The position numbers and the translations under genes are program-made. Shown here in pieces: positions 17,575 through 25,463 of a DNA stretch of 49,252 bases. This DNA comes from Clostridia bacterium. GTDB taxonomy: Bacteria; Bacillota; Clostridia; Oscillospirales; CAG-272. The stretch is from assembly GCA_017461945.1 (NCBI GenBank), contig JAFTSB010000062.1, forward strand, positions 1 to 49,252. The letters run 5' to 3'. The notes under the pieces are model-generated. The model saw nothing but the letters and a program-made list of their open reading frames with translations, ran no database searches and was not told where the DNA came from. Each line of letters begins with the position of its first letter. The stretch's first letter is position 1.

Positions 17575-18372
17575 TTAGTCCGCAAAGCCCGCGGCGCGGA
17601 TGAATTTCAAGCTTCTTTCCATGCAATCAAAGGGATCCTCGCCATAGGATTTATCCTGCTCGACAAAGGCGTACTCGATATCGCTTTCACGAACAGCGGC
17701 AAATACGCTTTCCCAGTTGATATTACCGTCACCAATGGCGGCCATACGCACCTTCTGATCCTCGGTGCTATAGGACATATCCTTGAAATGGATGCACTTG
17801 ATGCGGCCGTTGAGCTTGCGCAACCAAGCGGCAGGATCTGCGCCACCGGCCTGGACCCAGTAGGTATCTACAATAATACCGCACTGCTCCGCAGTAAAGT
17901 GCTCGCAAAGCGCGTCCATAAACAGCTTGCCGTTTGCCAGCTTGGCGAACTCTCTGTCATGATGATGATAGCCAAACTGCAAGCCCGCAGCCTTGATCTT
18001 TTCGATCACGGGCGTAAAGTTTTCCAACAGCTCGTTATAGATCTCGTCCAAGGGGCGACGGGGCTCCTCCTTCTGGAAAATGCCGGGGGCAGAGCCAATG
18101 CCAATGTAATGTGCGCCAAGGGTCTTGTGCGCCTCGATCACAGCATCGGTTTTTTCCATCAGCAGCTTGGGGGAGGTATGAGACAGGGGGGCAATCAGGC
18201 CCAGGCGATCCAGCACGCCCTTCAGCCAAAGGGGATCGCACTCGCAAACGCCCGACAGCTGCACGGCCTTATAGCCGATTTTCGCCACACGCTCTAAGCT
18301 TTTTTCCAAATCCTCAGGAGTCTTGCAAAACTCCCGAAGGGTGTACATTTGTGCACCGATAACAATTCCCAT
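17575..18372 (-). CDS. Sugar phosphate isomerase/epimerase, TIM barrel (xylose isomerase-like)
   Basis: This is a 265-aa metal-dependent barrel protein. Metal-binding features of the family are visible: FGYHHHDREF, IIVDTYWVQAGG, CIHFKDM and FVEQDKSYGEDPFDCM. The start at 18372 follows GGAGGAGC, which lies inside the end of the upstream gene; the two are separated by a single base, so translation is probably coupled. It is the fourth gene of the uxuA operon and one of two adjacent paralogous isomerase-fold genes. Related proteins include sugar-keto isomerases and inosose dehydratases; which reaction applies here is unknown. Confidence 0.85.
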   Translation of the reverse strand: MGIVIGAQMYTLREFCKTPEDLEKSLERVAKIGYKAVQLSGVCECDPLWLKGVLDRLGLIAPLSHTSPKLLMEKTDAVIEAHKTLGAHYIGIGSAPGIFQKEEPRRPLDEIYNELLENFTPVIEKIKAAGLQFGYHHHDREFAKLANGKLFMDALCEHFTAEQCGIIVDTYWVQAGGADPAAWLRKLNGRIKCIHFKDMSYSTEDQKVRMAAIGDGNINWESVFAAVRESDIEYAFVEQDKSYGEDPFDCMERSLKFIRAAGFAD

Positions 18373-18373
18373 T

Positions 18374-19216
18374 TTACAGCTCCTCCAGCATTTTTTTCAA
18401 AGTATTGGTCGCAAAATCAAAGGCCTCGCGATTGTTGCTGAAATTCCAGCTTGCCACGGACTGGGTCACATCATCCCCCTCCAGGGCGGCAAGACCCACA
18501 AACTTGGTCAGATGGGGCTCCAACGTCAGCACCTGGCAACCCTTGGCAAAGAAACGCTTCAAGTAGGCAGGCAGCTGGCCCTCTCCCTGGCCGGGAGGCA
18601 CCACCTTTCCCTCCTTGTTGGCATCCTTGATATGACCGTAGTAGATGTAGGGCTCCAACAGCTCCCACGCCTCGACCGTATCCTGGCCGCACTGCACGAA
18701 GTTGGCAGGGTCAAAAACGCCCTTCAGCTCCGGCACGGCCTGATGGATCTCCAGGCAGCGAGAGGCAATATCGCCGTAAATGCCCTTTTCGTTTTCGTGG
18801 CACAGCACCACGCCGCTGCCCTTGGCCATCTCCACAAAGCGAGAAAGGCGCTCCATGACCTCATCGCGGTACTCGGCCTTGCCGTCGGTGCCATAAAAGC
18901 TGAAAAGACGGATGGCGTGGGCGCCGGTAATGTCGGCGGTCTCCAGCAAACGCTTGAATTGCTCTTTTTCAAAATCAAAGGGGTCGGTAATGGGGGTCTT
19001 GCCTGCCGGCGAGCCCAGTGACCACACTTGAATGCCGGCGGCCTTCAGCTCGGCTGCGGCGGCCTTTGCTTCGGCCGTGGTGAGCTTGGCCACATTGACG
19101 CCGTTGACCCCTCGCATTTCCAGATATGCAATGCCGTTTTCCTGCATCGCACGGATCTGACCCGAAAGGGCCTTATCCGCCTCGTCAGCAAAGGCGCAAA
19201 GCTTATAATTAACCAT
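18374..19216 (-). CDS. Sugar phosphate isomerase/epimerase, TIM barrel
   Basis: This is a 280-aa paralogue of the next gene in the operon. The four-residue metal site of the fold is readable: Glu in VLCHENEKGIYGD, Asp in GVFDPANF, His in YGHIKDAN, Glu in TLEPHL. The start at 19216 (MVNYKLCAFADEA) follows AAAGGAGAAA. It is the third gene after uxuA and uxuB. With its neighbour it likely converts an unusual sugar acid or keto sugar into the mannonate/fructuronate branch, an inference from gene order alone. Confidence 0.85.
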   Translation of the reverse strand: MVNYKLCAFADEADKALSGQIRAMQENGIAYLEMRGVNGVNVAKLTTAEAKAAAAELKAAGIQVWSLGSPAGKTPITDPFDFEKEQFKRLLETADITGAHAIRLFSFYGTDGKAEYRDEVMERLSRFVEMAKGSGVVLCHENEKGIYGDIASRCLEIHQAVPELKGVFDPANFVQCGQDTVEAWELLEPYIYYGHIKDANKEGKVVPPGQGEGQLPAYLKRFFAKGCQVLTLEPHLTKFVGLAALEGDDVTQSVASWNFSNNREAFDFATNTLKKMLEEL

Positions 19217-19261
19217 TGGTTTTCTCCTTTTTGTCGCAAAAATCGTAAAACGGTGTGAGGT

Positions 19262-20086
19262 TTACACGCCGGAGTAGGCAGAGAAGCCACCGTCCACGGG
19301 GATAACCACGCCGGTGACAAAGCCGGACTGTGCAGGATCGGTGAGGAAGTTAAGCGTGCCCAGCAGCTCCTCGGGCTTGCCAAAGCGCTTCATGGGTGTC
19401 GCGGCCAGGATCTTGCCCGTGCGAGGAGTGGGGGTGCCGTCCTCGTTAAAGAGCAGAGCGCGGTTCTGGTTGGTGGCAAAGAAGCCGGGAGCCATGGCGT
19501 TGACACGAACGCCGGCGGGGGCAAAATGAACAGCCAACCACTGGGTGAAATTGGAAATGCCGGCCTTTGCCGCAGAGTATGCAGGGATCTTAGTGAGAGG
19601 CGTGAAGGCGTTCATGGAGGAGATGTTCAGAATGGAGCATCCCTCGCGGCCGATCATATCCTTAACAAAAACCTGCGTGGGCAGCAGAGTACCCATAATG
19701 TTGAGATTGAACACAAACTCAAAGCCGGACTTATCCAGATTGAAGAAGGTGGCGATATCGTCGCGGGTCTCGTCGCCGGGCTCATAGGTCTCGTGAGCGG
19801 TGGTCGCACGGGGATTATTGCCGCCAGCACCGTTGATGAGAACCGAGCAAGGGCCAAGATCCTGCAGCACCTGGCTGTGGACCTCCTCCAGAACGGCCTT
19901 GTCCAGCACATTGGTGGCATACGCCTTGGCGGTGCCGCCTGCAGCGGTGATCTCCTCAGCCACCTTGGCAGCAGCCTCGGCGTTCAGATCCAGCAAAGCA
20001 ACAGCCATTCCGTTCTTGGCCATTTCACGGGCAAAGGCAGAGCAAAGCACACCACCCGCACCGGTAATTACGCATACTTTTTTCAT
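19262..20086 (-). CDS. uxuB: SDR-family D-fructuronate reductase (mannonate oxidoreductase)
   Basis: This is a 274-aa short-chain dehydrogenase/reductase. The NAD(P) motif is VITGAGGVLCSAFA (the usual GxxxGxG in altered form), NGAGGNNP follows, and the catalytic Ser-Tyr-Lys are in ISSMNAF and PAYSAAKAG. A conserved insert NPRATTAHETYEPGDET is typical of the SDR-type UxuB of Bacillota, which interconverts fructuronate and mannonate. Its position directly after uxuA supports that call. The start at 20086 has GAAAGGGAAG upstream. The function is assigned by family and context. Confidence 0.85.
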   Translation of the reverse strand: MKKVCVITGAGGVLCSAFAREMAKNGMAVALLDLNAEAAAKVAEEITAAGGTAKAYATNVLDKAVLEEVHSQVLQDLGPCSVLINGAGGNNPRATTAHETYEPGDETRDDIATFFNLDKSGFEFVFNLNIMGTLLPTQVFVKDMIGREGCSILNISSMNAFTPLTKIPAYSAAKAGISNFTQWLAVHFAPAGVRVNAMAPGFFATNQNRALLFNEDGTPTPRTGKILAATPMKRFGKPEELLGTLNFLTDPAQSGFVTGVVIPVDGGFSAYSGV

Positions 20087-20118
20087 TGTTTCTTCCCTTT
20101 CATCATGTGTGGCAGTGC

Positions 20119-21159
20119 TTATTTGCTACCCTTATCAATGGCCTCCCACAGGCCGGAGAGGTAGGTGGCACCCAAAGCACGGTCATAAAGGCCGTAGCCG
20201 GGTCTGCCGTCCTCCCCCCAGATCATGCGACCGTGGTCGGGGCGGATATAACCGTCAAAGCCGCCCTTATGCAGGGCCTTCATAATGCCGTAAATATCCA
20301 GCGAGCCGAATTCCGTAGGATGAGGTGCCTCGTGGAACTGACGGTAGCCCGTGTGCTTGATATTACGGATGTGAGCAAAGTGGATGCGGTCTGCATACTT
20401 CTCTGCCATTTTCACCAGATCGTTGGCGGGATCCGCACCGAGAGAGCCGGTGCAGAAGGTGAGACCGTTCTCCTTTTGATCCACCAATTTCAAAAAGCGA
20501 TCCAGATTTTTCTCGCAGGTGATGATGCGTGGCAGGCCGAAAATGCCCCAAGGCGGATCATCGGGGTGAATGGCCATGTTGACGCCGGCCTCGTGTGCCA
20601 CAGGCACTACGGCCTCCAGGAAGGTCTTGAGGTTATCCCACAGCTTTTCCTCGGTCATATTCTCATACTGCTTCAGCAGATCGCGCAGGCCCTCTACGGT
20701 ATAGCTCTCATCCCAGCCGGGGAGAGACAGACCGCCCTTGGCAGGGTTCATGGCCAGCACAGTGGCCTCATCATAAGCCAGGGAGTTGGAGCCGTCGGCG
20801 GCAGGGCGATGCAGCTCGCTACGCAGCCAGTCAAATACGGGCATAAAGTTATAGCAGATGCATTTGACACCAGCCTCGCCCAAACGGCGTACATTTTCAC
20901 AATAGTTTTCGATCAGCGCGGGGGCTTTCTCGTTGCCCAGCTTAATATCCTCGGGCACGGGAACGCTTTCCACCACCTCAAACTCCAGACCGTGATCGGC
21001 AGCCGCCTTTTTCAGGGCAGCAATGCTCTCACGGCTCCAAACGCCGCCCGCAGGCACGTCATAGATCGCCGATACGATGGAACGCACCGTGGGGATCTGA
21101 GAAATGGCGGTGAGTGTGACGGGGTCATCCGCACCGTAGTAACGGAAGGTCATTTTCAT
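20119..21159 (-). CDS. uxuA: Mannonate dehydratase
   Basis: This cytosolic enzyme of about 346 aa dehydrates D-mannonate to 2-keto-3-deoxygluconate in glucuronate breakdown. Signature segments are FRYYGADDPVTL at the start, VESVPVPEDIKLG, KCICYNFMPVFDWLR, MAIHPDDPPWGIFG, TFCTGSLGA, HIRNIKHTG and IRPDHGRMIWGE, which supply the metal ligands. The ATG at 21159 is chosen over a start at 21186 because GGAAAGGTAGG lies upstream. It heads a five-gene operon. No uxaC, kdgK or kdgA is in the window, so the rest of the pathway must lie elsewhere. Confidence 0.95.
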   Translation of the reverse strand: MKMTFRYYGADDPVTLTAISQIPTVRSIVSAIYDVPAGGVWSRESIAALKKAAADHGLEFEVVESVPVPEDIKLGNEKAPALIENYCENVRRLGEAGVKCICYNFMPVFDWLRSELHRPAADGSNSLAYDEATVLAMNPAKGGLSLPGWDESYTVEGLRDLLKQYENMTEEKLWDNLKTFLEAVVPVAHEAGVNMAIHPDDPPWGIFGLPRIITCEKNLDRFLKLVDQKENGLTFCTGSLGADPANDLVKMAEKYADRIHFAHIRNIKHTGYRQFHEAPHPTEFGSLDIYGIMKALHKGGFDGYIRPDHGRMIWGEDGRPGYGLYDRALGATYLSGLWEAIDKGSK

Positions 21160-21197
21160 ACTATAATACCTACCTTTCCTTATCATTCTATGTTTTC

Positions 21198-21226
21198 ATT
21201 ATACAATATAAAATCAGCAATATTTT
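21198..21226 (-). promoter_or_regulatory. Activator-dependent promoter of the uxuA operon
   Basis: On the minus strand the -10 is a perfect TATAAT (21198-21203), but the -35 position (21221-21226) reads AAAATA. Direct repeats begin exactly at its upstream edge. Confidence 0.6.
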
Positions 21227-21256
21227 TGCAAATATTTCATTTTATATTGCAAATAT
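21204..21256. promoter_or_regulatory. Candidate AraC operator: TTGCAAATAT direct repeats 21 bp apart
   Basis: TTGCAAATAT occurs at 21226-21235 and 21247-21256, 21 bp apart. The proximal copy overlaps the uxuA -35 by one base. The distal copy contains the -35 of the divergent AraC gene (TTGCAA, 21247-21252), which suggests autorepression. An 11-bp inverted repeat, CAATATAAAAT (21204-21214) and ATTTTATATTG (21239-21249), is interleaved. Confidence 0.6.
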
Positions 21257-21275
21257 CGCCAAGGAGTGCTATAAT
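21247..21275 (+). promoter_or_regulatory. Promoter of the second AraC gene
   Basis: TTGCAA (21247-21252) and TATAAT (21270-21275) are 17 bp apart. The -35 lies inside the distal operator repeat. Confidence 0.65.
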
Positions 21276-21297
21276 GTAATCAACAAAGTGACGGGAG

Positions 21298-22167
21298 GTG
21301 GATATCATAGAGCTTTTGCGGCATTACTGGGGCGAATGTATGGCCCATCACAGCATTGACGAGGTCCCCAATGAAGCAGATTTCCACCTGCACGCCCATC
21401 CCCATTGCGAAATTTTTTATTTCATTCGGGGCAACGGCTATTACACGGTGGAGGGCCGCGACTACCCTCTCGCGCCGGGCAACGTTTTATTGATGCGCGA
21501 CGGCGAGATCCACAAGCTCCATATTGATGCGCGCACCCCATACGAACGGATGGCCATCCACTTTCCCTTGGACGAAATTTTGGGCAAGGACACCCCCTTT
21601 GCCGGTTTGCGCGCCCTGTTTTTGGATCGTGCCCCGGGCTGCAACAATCTCTATACGCCCAAATCGGCAGAGAGCGCCGCTTTTCTGGCAGCCTGCTTTT
21701 CGCGGATCTGCCGCCCTTGGGAAACCGTAGCGGAGTTTGCCCTATCGCTAACGGCTCACCTCCCCTCTCTGCTAACCGAGCTGTTGGAGACAAGCGAGCA
21801 CGCCCCCCTGCCCGATCCGCTCCCCAAAAAGGAAAGCGACTCGGCATTGCCTGCCATTATTGACTATATCAATCGCCATCTGACCGAGATCAGCGGTCTT
21901 GCCGAGCTGGAGCAACAATTCTTTTTCAGCAAATCCACCCTGAACCGTCTGTTTTCCGAATCCACCGGCACCACCGTTTGGGAATACGTGGTGCTGAAGC
22001 GCCTGCACGCCGCACGGCGGATGCTGCTGGACGGAAAAAGTGCCGCCATTGCGGCGGCCGCCTGCGGATTTGGCGATTACTCCGCCTTTTATCGCCAGTA
22101 TCGTCGCGTATTTGGCGAAAGCCCACGCAGGGAAAGAAAATCCACCAAATCCCTTGAAAAAAGTTGA
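21298..22167 (+). CDS. AraC-family transcriptional regulator of the uxu operon
   Basis: This is a 289-aa regulator with an N-terminal cupin domain (FHLHAHPHCEIFYFIRGNGY, then LAPGNVLLMRDGEIHKLH) and a C-terminal pair of helix-turn-helix motifs (FFFSKSTLNRLFSESTG; IAAAACGFGDYSAFYRQYRR). The start is uncertain: the GTG at 21298 overlaps the GGGAGG binding site, and no ATG lies at the ideal distance. An ATA at 21307 has the best spacing, and an ATG at 21340 would shorten the protein by 14 residues. It is divergent from uxuA and inferred to bind the TTGCAAATAT repeats, activating uxuA and repressing itself. A uronate or its breakdown product is the likely effector. Confidence 0.88.
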   Translation: MDIIELLRHYWGECMAHHSIDEVPNEADFHLHAHPHCEIFYFIRGNGYYTVEGRDYPLAPGNVLLMRDGEIHKLHIDARTPYERMAIHFPLDEILGKDTPFAGLRALFLDRAPGCNNLYTPKSAESAAFLAACFSRICRPWETVAEFALSLTAHLPSLLTELLETSEHAPLPDPLPKKESDSALPAIIDYINRHLTEISGLAELEQQFFFSKSTLNRLFSESTGTTVWEYVVLKRLHAARRMLLDGKSAAIAAAACGFGDYSAFYRQYRRVFGESPRRERKSTKSLEKS

Positions 22168-22182
22168 AAAAAGTATTATCAT
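22154..22182 (+). promoter_or_regulatory. Promoter of the tandem PHP genes
   Basis: TTGAAA (22154-22159) and TATCAT (22177-22182) at 17 bp, overlapping the end of the AraC gene. Confidence 0.5.
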
Positions 22183-22212
22183 TAGGTTATCATCAAACAG
22201 GAAGGTCCTATC

Positions 22213-22923
22213 ATGAGCTTTAAAACCGAACTGCATTGTCACAGCGGCGTGGTCAGCGCCTGCGGTCATCTTTCCCCCGAGCGTCTTGTAGAGCGCTATA
22301 CCGAGGCCGGCTATTCCACGCTGGTCATCACCGATCACTTAAGCCGCGACACCTTTAACTATGGCAACTACGGTGGCCACGACGATTGGAACGCCAAGGT
22401 GGATTTTTTCTTGCGCTCTCACGAGCTACTGGAGAAGGCCGCCGCTGGCAAGCTGCACATTCTGCAGGGCATGGAGGTGCGCATCAACAAGCACGCCGCC
22501 GCCGATTATCTGGTCTATGGTGTCACAGAGGAATTTCTCCGCTCTCACACCGACCTGCTGGCCTATCACTTTAAGGATTTTGCCGCCGCCGTGCGAGAGG
22601 CCGGGATGCTGTTGATTCAAGCCCATCCTTTCCGCAATCATATGGTCGTTACCGTTCCCGATCTATTGGACGGCATGGAGGTCTTTAACGGCACCCACAC
22701 CCATTCCCCATTTCGCAATGAAATTGCCGCGCAGTGGGCTGATCATTATCATATGATCAAGACCTCCGGCTCGGATCTGCATTCGGAGGCCATGAGCATT
22801 TCGGGTGGTATTGAAACCGATATGCCCATTACCACCAACGAGCAGCTGCTGTCCGTTTTGCGCAGCGGCAATTATCGCCTGCTGCAGGATTACTCTCGCT
22901 TTACCGATAGTCTGGACAAATGA
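22213..22923 (+). CDS. PHP-domain metal-dependent phosphoesterase-like protein (copy 1)
   Basis: This is a 236-aa protein of the polymerase and histidinol phosphatase fold. The metal-binding motifs occur in order: ELHCHS, VITDHLS, LQGMEVR, LIQAHPFR and TSGSDLHS. It has no signal peptide, so it is cytosolic. The start at 22213 follows GGAAGG. It overlaps the next PHP gene by four bases (ATGA), implying coupled translation; the two are a tandem duplication. Substrates are probably a phosphate ester or a sugar-related compound; nothing in the sequence fixes which. Confidence 0.85.
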   Translation: MSFKTELHCHSGVVSACGHLSPERLVERYTEAGYSTLVITDHLSRDTFNYGNYGGHDDWNAKVDFFLRSHELLEKAAAGKLHILQGMEVRINKHAAADYLVYGVTEEFLRSHTDLLAYHFKDFAAAVREAGMLLIQAHPFRNHMVVTVPDLLDGMEVFNGTHTHSPFRNEIAAQWADHYHMIKTSGSDLHSEAMSISGGIETDMPITTNEQLLSVLRSGNYRLLQDYSRFTDSLDK

Positions 22924-23627
22924 CCACGGCCTATAAAACCGAGCTGCATTGCCATTGCCTGCCGGTCAGTGTTTGTGCCCACATCTCCCCTGAGGAGCAG
23001 GCGATGGCATACATCGCGGCAGGCTATACTACGGTAGTACTGACAAATCACCTCAGTGCCGCCACCTTTCACCCCTTTTATTACAAAGGCGCAGACGATT
23101 GGCAAAGCAAAATAGATCACTATCTGAGTGCCTACCGTCGCTTTTGCAGTGCGGCAGGTGACCGCCTACATGTGCTGCTTGGTGCAGAGATCTGCCCAGA
23201 CCGCTACGGTGCCACCGACTTTTTGGTATATGGCATGACCGAGGAGTTCTTGCGCTCACACCCCGATCTGCTTGCCTGCAATATTGAGGAGCTTTCCGGA
23301 TGGGTCCGCACCGCCGGCATGCGCATCTATCAGGCCCACCCCTTTCGTGACCGTATGGTGATCACAAGCCCCCACCATCTGGACGGCATCGAGGTCTACA
23401 ACGCCCAGCGGCGCGAGTGCTCGCGCAACGACATGGCCGAGCTTTGGGCCAAACGCTTTCATCTCCCCGGCATTGCAGGCTCTGACAATCACCGCGATGC
23501 GGCTGATGCAGTTTCGGGCATTGAAACCGATGAAATCATCAAAAACAACGACACGTTGCTGAAAATTTTGGCCTCCGGTCAGTACCGTCTGATCCGTGGA
23601 GGCGAGCCCATGGAGGATGAGACATGA
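22920..23627 (+). CDS. PHP-domain protein (copy 2)
   Basis: This is a 235-aa paralogue of the preceding gene, alignable end to end. The motifs are ELHCHC, VLTNHLS, LLGAEIC, YQAHPFR and IAGSDNH. The canonical Asp of motif II is Asn here (TNH instead of TDH), which may alter metal binding or specificity. It starts within the stop of copy 1 and ends within the start of the following pseudogene (ATGA at 23624-23627), so three reading frames were once translationally coupled. The function is unknown. Confidence 0.83.
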   Translation: MTTAYKTELHCHCLPVSVCAHISPEEQAMAYIAAGYTTVVLTNHLSAATFHPFYYKGADDWQSKIDHYLSAYRRFCSAAGDRLHVLLGAEICPDRYGATDFLVYGMTEEFLRSHPDLLACNIEELSGWVRTAGMRIYQAHPFRDRMVITSPHHLDGIEVYNAQRRECSRNDMAELWAKRFHLPGIAGSDNHRDAADAVSGIETDEIIKNNDTLLKILASGQYRLIRGGEPMEDET

Positions 23628-23994
23628 AAATCCTTTTCCTTGGAACTGGTGCTGCCGACTGACCCATTGAACGCTTTGCTGAATTCCCCAAATTCCGTCA
23701 CTTTACCAGCAGTCTGGTGAACGGCACATTACTGATCGATCCGGGCCCCCATATTTTTCACTATATCGAGCGCAACGCCTGCCTGAAGCACTTGACCGAG
23801 GCCTTGGGCAAGGATGCTGCCAGCGCTATCCCCTTCCATGAGCTGCAGGCCGGGGATAAGGTGCAGATCAGCACTTATGAGGTGGTGACCCTCCCCGCCA
23901 CCACTCCATCGCTGTGCCCAACGAGCGTCCCTTTCATTACTCGATCTTCGATGGTAACAAGCGCGTGTTTTACGGCATGGAAATCACGGTTTAA
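23624..23994 (+). pseudogene. Decayed metallo-beta-lactamase-fold hydrolase
   Basis: The frame begins MKILFLGTGAAD and meets an in-frame TGA at 23660-23662 where relatives have Trp (GTGAADWP). It continues with FRHFTSSLVNGTLLIDPGPH, typical of PhnP-like metallo-beta-lactamase-fold proteins. The HxHxDH metal-binding segment that should follow is absent, indicating an internal deletion. Near 23906 the frame shifts, and the remnant IAVPNERPFHYSIFDGNKR is read in another frame to a TAA at 23992. The start overlaps the preceding PHP stop (ATGA), so it was the third gene of that operon. Three independent lesions make this a pseudogene rather than a recoded gene. Confidence 0.8.
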
Positions 23995-24004
23995 AACAAA
24001 TAAC

Positions 24005-24035
24005 AAAAAATCCTGCACCGTGTGCAGGATTTTTT
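24005..24035. terminator. Bidirectional terminator
   Basis: TCCTGCAC (24011-24018) pairs with GTGCAGGA (24022-24029), flanked by an A-run on the left and a T-run on the right. It ends the PHP operon on the plus strand and the prfB operon on the minus strand. Confidence 0.88.
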
Positions 24036-24038
24036 GTT

Positions 24039-25433
24039 TTATTTCAGCGAATACACTTCAATGGTATGATCGGCGCCGGAAGGCTTTGCCGCCACCACAA
24101 AGGTAAGATCTCCGGCAGCGGAAATGCCACAGATGCCATAGATGGATCGGGGACTGATCTCGGCCATGAGCTTGATCTGACGATCCTGGCCGGTGATCAT
24201 ATCATAAGCACGCAGACTGTTGTGCGTGCTGTAGATCAGCTCGTTGCAATAAATGGCAAGACCGGAATAGCAATCCACATAGTATTGATTGGAATCGGGC
24301 ACGCGCCATACGGCCTCGATTGCAAACAGATGCGACATCACCGCAGGATCGGTACCGCTGTATACAGCACCGGTCAGCGTGGGATTTTGTGCATTGGCCT
24401 CGGATACCACACAATAGTAGGTATCGGCGCCCTTGACCATAGGCGAGCGCGCCAAGCGCCATGCGGCATTGTCATAGCGCGTGTCATCGGCAGAACGAGT
24501 GGTGGCCCAATCGCAATGCCAGTCGGGCTCCTCGGCGGTCTCGTGGATGCGGTCAGCATCAATGGCCATAATGCCCACATCACTTTGCAGGAAATAGGCA
24601 TACGAGGTAAAGGAAGCATACGAGCCGGTATCGTCCCAGGTGACATCCACATGATACCAAGCACCGTCCAGCTCCACCAGGTTCCAGGCGTGATTCATGC
24701 GATTGCTGGTGACCGGAATGGACTGAATTCCCATTTCGTTGCAAACGGCGATCAACGCCAGCATATATGCTTGGCAAACACCGGTCTTTTCTTTGAAAAA
24801 AGTATGCGCATCGCGAATGGTATACGTGAAGTCATAGCAATAGTTTTGTACGAAATAATCGTGTACGTATAGGAGTTTATCGAAATCCGTGCCATCGGCG
24901 GGAGCCTTAGATACGATGCTTTCGATATAGCCTTCATACTCCTGCATCATCGCGGCAACCTGCTCGGCGGTGTGTGTGTACTGCGGCCGCAATTCCACAG
25001 CAACCTCGCCCAGCTGGGGGTCATTTCGCTTGGAATATCCAAAGGTCTTGTCAACAAAAAACAGATCGGGGTATTTGAAGCGGATGGCGGACACCAGCTT
25101 TTGCAGGCTATCGTGATCCAGCTTGTATTTTTCCAAATCGATCTCGGCTGCCTGTGTGCGCATCCCCTCATAGATCAGCGCCTCCAGCTCGGGGTCGATC
25201 TCGTCTGACAGATCGTAATCGGGATATTGTGCCCCTTCATCGGCGGGGCGACTTTGGGTGGAAACCAGATCCCCTGCCTCGATCTGAGAAAGGGTATCCA
25301 GCCGCCCGGCCGTATCCTGTATGAACTGTGTAAAGCCGGACAGGTCGGGAAAGGCATCGTTCCGCCACAAAGTTAAGGTAAAGAGCATGGCAATCAGCAA
25401 TGTGCCGGCCACAGCTCGCAAAACGCTTTTCAC
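24039..25433 (-). CDS. Membrane-anchored transglutaminase-like domain protein
   Basis: This 464-aa protein has an N-terminal membrane anchor (residues 5-23, AVAGTLLIAMLFTLTLW), so the rest is probably outside the cell. A transglutaminase-like papain-fold domain occupies roughly residues 185-270, with the triad visible: Cys220 in KTGVCQAYM, His248 in MNHAWNLV, Asp263 in YHVDVTWDD. About 190 residues of beta-rich sequence follow. Such proteins are suspected cell-wall peptidases or cross-linking enzymes. It is the last gene of the prfB operon, 30 bp after the small membrane protein. The substrate is unknown. Confidence 0.85.
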   Translation of the reverse strand: MKSVLRAVAGTLLIAMLFTLTLWRNDAFPDLSGFTQFIQDTAGRLDTLSQIEAGDLVSTQSRPADEGAQYPDYDLSDEIDPELEALIYEGMRTQAAEIDLEKYKLDHDSLQKLVSAIRFKYPDLFFVDKTFGYSKRNDPQLGEVAVELRPQYTHTAEQVAAMMQEYEGYIESIVSKAPADGTDFDKLLYVHDYFVQNYCYDFTYTIRDAHTFFKEKTGVCQAYMLALIAVCNEMGIQSIPVTSNRMNHAWNLVELDGAWYHVDVTWDDTGSYASFTSYAYFLQSDVGIMAIDADRIHETAEEPDWHCDWATTRSADDTRYDNAAWRLARSPMVKGADTYYCVVSEANAQNPTLTGAVYSGTDPAVMSHLFAIEAVWRVPDSNQYYVDCYSGLAIYCNELIYSTHNSLRAYDMITGQDRQIKLMAEISPRSIYGICGISAAGDLTFVVAAKPSGADHTIEVYSLK

Positions 25434-25463
25434 GGCGTTCCTCCTTTCGCAAGCGGGGATGGG

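Noticed and set aside
23624-23994. Selenocysteine or Trp recoding at the in-frame TGA
   Set aside because: TGA is used as a normal stop by neighbouring genes, the family has Trp there, and a deletion and frameshift follow in the same gene.
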